From assembly GCA_020226215.1 (NCBI GenBank), contig CM035232.1:50158179-50222178 (forward strand): a stretch of DNA of 64,000 bases. Direction: 5' to 3'. The first letter of the stretch is position 1. Each line of letters begins with the position of its first letter. The position numbers and the translations under genes are program-made. The notes under the pieces were generated by a model. The model saw only the letters and a list, made by a program, of their open reading frames with translations. It was not told the DNA's origin and did no database searches. This document shows positions 60,130-64,000 of the stretch, in pieces. The DNA comes from Sindora glabra (Eukaryota > Streptophyta > Magnoliopsida > Fabales > Fabaceae).

Positions 60130-60800
60130 TAAACATTGTAACTCTTTCTTAATTGTTGGTAGTGATACTTCCATGATAACCTAGGTTTTATTTTTATTCA
60201 CCTTGATTACTTTTTGATGAATCAAGAAACCAAGGATGTTTCCTACTAAAATACTGAAAGTGCATTTAAAGGGATTCATCTTTATATTATATTTTCTCAT
60301 TAGAGAAAAGGTTTATTTTAGATTAACCAAATGCTTTTCATTGGAATTTCCTTTGATAATAATATCATTTATATAAGCTTCCATTGACTTACCAATCATG
60401 TTATGAAAAATGGTATTCATTGCTTGTCACATGTAGTTTTAGCATTTTTTATTTTGAATAGCATGATTACTTATTCAAAAGTGCTATATGAACTTGGGCA
60501 TCAAAATGTAGTTTTTGGCACATCTTCTTTAGCTATATATACTTGATTATATTTGGTATTTCTATCCATTAAGCTTACTACCTTGTGACTAGATGATATG
60601 TCAATCAATATATTTGTAACTAGTATAAGATACTTATATTTTTGCTAGTGCATTGTTCAAATTTTTTAAATTAGTACAAACACAATAGTTTCCCATTTTT
60701 TTAATTATCAATATTACATTTAATATCCATTCAACATATTTGGTTTTTTGAATAAGTTTAGCTTTCAGTAGCCTTTCTATCTCTTTTTTAATCTTCAATA
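60130..60800 (-). pseudogene. Tat-B reverse transcriptase
   Basis: Minus-strand blocks: LKAKLIQKTKYVEWILNVIL and CVCTNLKNLNNAL (about 60770-60660), then FHNMIGKSMEAYINDIIIKG (about 60420-60365), then KMNPFKCTFSILVGNILGFL (about 60300-60240). The catalytic YVDD/YIDD is YIND, an Asp-to-Asn change. Stops interrupt the middle. 60800-61150 is degraded upstream linker. Confidence 0.88.
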
Positions 60801-61156
60801 TAACCTTTGGTGTAAATCATCATTGTGGTTATTTATGTGCTTGAATTTCTTCCTTGATTGGCAATTTATATGCAACCAAATCTCTACTTAACCTTGGCAT
60901 CTCATCATAGTTTTACTCCCTTAAAATGTTGATTACTTGCATTCTGATATCTTTTAGCAAGATTGTATTGATAAAAGTTAGTCTTTTATCATATGTCCTT
61001 AAATTAACCTTTTCTAAAGCATCTTAGACTTCAATTTTCTTTATATCTTGTTTGATTGGCAATTTATGAAACCTAAATAAACTATTATCATAAATATAAT
61101 AAGGGACTTTGTTCTAAACTTGATTGGCTATATAAGCTAAAAATCAAGCAAGCTAT

Positions 61157-62774
61157 TGTTAGTGTGTATATCTTAGGAGTTAATCATAAGATAATTGTAA
61201 TAATGCAGAATATATCATATTTTATTTTAGGCAATGTAATTAATATATTTTATTTTAGGCAATATAATTATTATATTTTATTTTAATATTTACATAATTT
61301 ATAACTTAATATAATAATTATCCCTATAATAGTTTTATTATTCCTAAAATGTCCCTATTTGAGTATTATTACAAAAGGATGACAATAGTACATCAAGACT
61401 AGTATGCATTATTATTAATGATTGTGAATCATGGATATGTGATATCAAGTCAATACATGGGTACATTGTAAGTAGATAGATGTATTAGACTAACCCATTG
61501 CGAGAATATTACATGGATTATTGTGTGTCATCAGCTATTCTCATGTGACTACATTGCATGTAATCCTTAACTTGACATCATTACAGTTCCCTACATAAGG
61601 AGTCATACACTTTAATGTTGTCTTGTGTTACCTTTAACCAAAATGTCATGTAAGGTGTTAATTAGACGTATTACGAATCATGTAGAGGGATGTGAATGAT
61701 GTAAATAGGATTTTGTTCCTCTTATATAGAAGGAGTGATATTCTTGGGCCCCTTGATTTTATGAGACTAAGAAATGCATAACCGTACTCAAATGGATAAA
61801 TATATGATATTGATAATTTGTTTAAGTTAGTTTACTTAGTATTAAGAAATATGGATTAAACATTGATGAGGATGGGACATTCCATGCCTCTAGTTCGATT
61901 TGAATATCATTACAAAAGGGACTATGTTGCAAAGCATTATTCACACATTAGTTAGATATCGAATCACAAACATTCTTATTATTTAGGTGGTAGTGATGTA
62001 TTGCTAGATGTTGCTCACTATCTATGGTCCATTGATAGGTCATTACTAATGTAGTAAGAACCTACAGAGTCATACAAAAGGAGTAAGAATAAGATAATAA
62101 TTAATTAAATTTTAGTTAGACTAAAATCTTATTAATTGGACATGTTATTTAGTGTGTGTCTATATATGTATTATCAAAGCAATAATATATATTATTCACG
62201 TAATATATAGTATATTATGTGATATTATCTAATATTAAAATAATATGAGATAATTATGCCATTTGATATTAAATAATTGTACTATAGGATAATGTTATTA
62301 TCTAATAATATTTAGTTATTAATAGTAAGGTAATATTAGATAACTAATGGGTAAGTTTTATCTTTTATCACTTTTACCATGATAGAGATAAAGTATTAGT
62401 GGTTGAATAAAATTAAGAAAGTGTAAGTGGTTTCCTAGTGAAATTAGGAAAATGGCAAGCCTTAGTTTTATAAAAAGGACATAAAGGCATCACTTTGCAA
62501 ATTATATACAAATTACCACTAGGAAAACTGCACCAAAATCCTAGTGCTATGTGAAAGAAGCACTTCCTAGTAGATTCACAGGGGTAGAGAAGTCGTTGTT
62601 CACTTTGTGTGGATACTATAGAGGCACCATTACTTAATTGTGCTTGTGATTTATACTTAAAGAGGTAATCCTTATAGACAATTCTTGATTGATGTCCCTA
62701 TGCATTGATTCTATGAAGGTTTCACAAATTCATTTAAAACAACCATTGTGCTTAAGTATAAGTGAAACTTAATA
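61157..62774 (+). mobile_element. Solo LTR, family X copy 2
   Basis: 1618 bp, collinear with 22685-24297 along its full length and in the same orientation. It begins TGTTAGTG; its end has decayed to CTTAATA where copy 1 has CCCAACA. Near-identical 5-bp duplications flank it: GCTAT (61152-61156) and ACTAT (62775-62779). Compared with copy 1 it has a short duplication of TATTTTATTTTAGGCAAT near 61230 and lacks the long (TA)n run. It is inserted between the protease and reverse transcriptase of Tat-B. Confidence 0.83.
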
Positions 62775-63119
62775 ACTATTACTGGTGGTTAATCTCTTCT
62801 TTTTAACCTTTTGAATTATTCTAAAATTGAATATATCTAGAATACATATCTTGATTATGGTAAGGTCAAAATGACTATTAGCTTGCAAGGGTTTGACATT
62901 TAGATTATAAATTTTGAAATCAATATGGCATTGTTGTATTTAGCAAATGCTGTCATCTACTATAATGATTTCAATTATTTCATCTTTTTTCCACATGATT
63001 AGTTTTTAGTGTAAGGTAAAAGGAACCACTCTGACTAAGTGAATCCAATCTCTCCTTAGCAATAAATTATAGTTAGCTCTAAATGGCACCACCATGAATA
63101 AGTTGGACCTTCTAATGAG

Positions 63120-63335
63120 GCCAAATTACAATTCGGTTAACATTATTCCTTTAATTGTTGACATCTTTCCATTAAATAGGTAATTGTTATGTTGGATGGC
63201 ATAATATTTTATCCAAACAAATCTTGACTTTAGCATAAGATTTACTACTACTTTACTATCTATTAGCACTTGATTAATTGATTTACCATCAAGGTGGGCT
63301 TTGATGTGCGATAGCTGCAAATGATCTTTACTTTA
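63120..63335 (-). pseudogene. Tat-B protease
   Basis: The 64-codon open piece (63126-63320) reads LSHIKAHLDGKSINQVLIDS, VVVNLM and NNYLFNGKMSTIKGIMLTEL, matching the aspartic protease of this lineage. The catalytic triplet expected as Asp-(Ser/Gly)-Gly is Asp-Ser-Lys here. Gly to Lys at GGA needs two G-to-A changes. 62780-63120 is degraded protease-to-RT linker. Confidence 0.8.
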
Positions 63336-64000
63336 TTTGTTTAGCCTTTTGAACATGATCTCTTTTTCAAGTATCTCTTTATTTCCTAAAAGTTTAACCA
63401 TTATGATAATTATCTTATTCTTAAAATCTTCATTGACATTGCAAACTTTATTACTAACAAATGAAGATGATAGGATGGTAACTACATTAGCATCAATGTC
63501 CACATGCTAGGTCATGGGCTTGAAAGAAAGTATTTTCCTTTTTATCCTCTTTTTTATGACTACTTGTCTCCCTACGATTGATTGACATTTTTTATTCCAT
63601 TTCTTCTTTTTGTTTTCTTTTGTAAATGATTTGCCCTTACATTTATCTCTTTTGCATTTTGGTTAGTGAAGGCTACTCATAGTAATGATAGTATCTCCCA
63701 TGTCTTTCTCTTGACCTTAGCTTCCACGGTTATCTGCCTGTGTCATGTTGAGGCTCATTCCTAATCCATTCACCTTTGGCATGTTTTTCTTTTAACTTTT
63801 TGTGTTGATTTAGATTCTTATCTCTCTTTTTGGCTAATAATACTATGACTAACAAAAAATTGATTTTGATTTCCCCTTTTTCTTTTTAAATCCATCATAC
63901 TTCTTTAAAACTTTCTTTTAGTCATTAGCTAATTTTTGTACCTTAAGATCAACATAGTTTTTTTACTAGTTACCATACATGACTACTATTAACTCATCAT
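63336..64000 (-). pseudogene. Tat-B gag-protease linker, incomplete at the window edge
   Basis: Lys-rich minus-strand sequence with SFVSNKVCNVNEDFKNK (about 63460-63410) and KEILEKEIMFKRLNK (about 63375-63335), as found between gag and protease. The gag domain itself would lie beyond the right edge. Confidence 0.6.

Larger units (their letters stand above)
57750..64000 (-). mobile_element. Second Tat-type Ty3/gypsy element, degenerate (Tat-B), runs off the window
   Basis: Minus-strand order from the right edge: gag-protease linker, protease, reverse transcriptase, RNase H, integrase. The RNase H with a separate full catalytic set, and the protease sequence type, suggest the Tat lineage, distinct from Tat-A. 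It is interrupted by a 1.6-kb solo LTR between protease and reverse transcriptase. The 3' LTR was not identified; the antisense frame to the left may belong to this element. Confidence 0.8.

Overview
This 64-kb window reads as nuclear DNA from a flowering plant, probably heterochromatic. It is very AT-rich on both strands and I find no intact host gene. Almost everything recognisable is a decayed plant mobile element: LTR retrotransposons of the Copia, Tat and probable Tekay types, CACTA (En/Spm) DNA transposons, a Tourist-like MITE, a tRNA-derived SINE and a miniature LTR element. The species cannot be told from the sequence.

Layout. Positions 1-2700 hold tandem repeats. A 732-bp MITE with TTA target duplications lies at 4427-5158. 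A structurally complete but dead Copia element on the minus strand fills 6108-14131, with 5-bp target duplications, two LTRs of about 430 bp, primer-binding site, polypurine tract and gag-integrase-RT-RNase H remnants. It also carries an unexplained extra reading frame upstream of gag. An RNase H-domain pseudogene (14880-15190) and a complete SINE with 13-bp target duplications (15795-15983) follow. At 17700-22160 is a minus-strand CACTA relic that abuts, almost to the codon, a Tat-lineage Ty3/gypsy element running on the minus strand from about 22160 to beyond 37322. That Tat element is interrupted by a 1.6-kb solo LTR (22685-24297) and by a 2.5-kb Tekay-like solo LTR (33699-36176).

From 37.3 to 41.1 kb the sequence is very AT-rich with small tandem arrays. 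A second Tekay-like solo LTR sits at 41091-43968. Two CACTA-type units and their ends occupy 44.3-51.85 kb, followed by a miniature LTR element (51853-52745). From 54.0 to 57.6 kb a degenerate plus-strand coiled-coil frame lies just beyond the integrase end of a second minus-strand Tat-type element (57.75 kb to the window edge). The arrangement resembles the antisense additional ORF known from Tat/Retand elements. The second Tat element carries a second copy of the same 1.6-kb solo-LTR family (61157-62774).

Two themes unite the window. First, nested insertion: several events can be ordered because target duplications survive and reading frames resume on the far side. Second, decay consistent with cytosine deamination: many in-frame stops sit where Gln codons would be expected, and catalytic Asp or Gly residues are replaced by Asn or Lys through G-to-A changes. 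Nothing here looks able to make an active protein.
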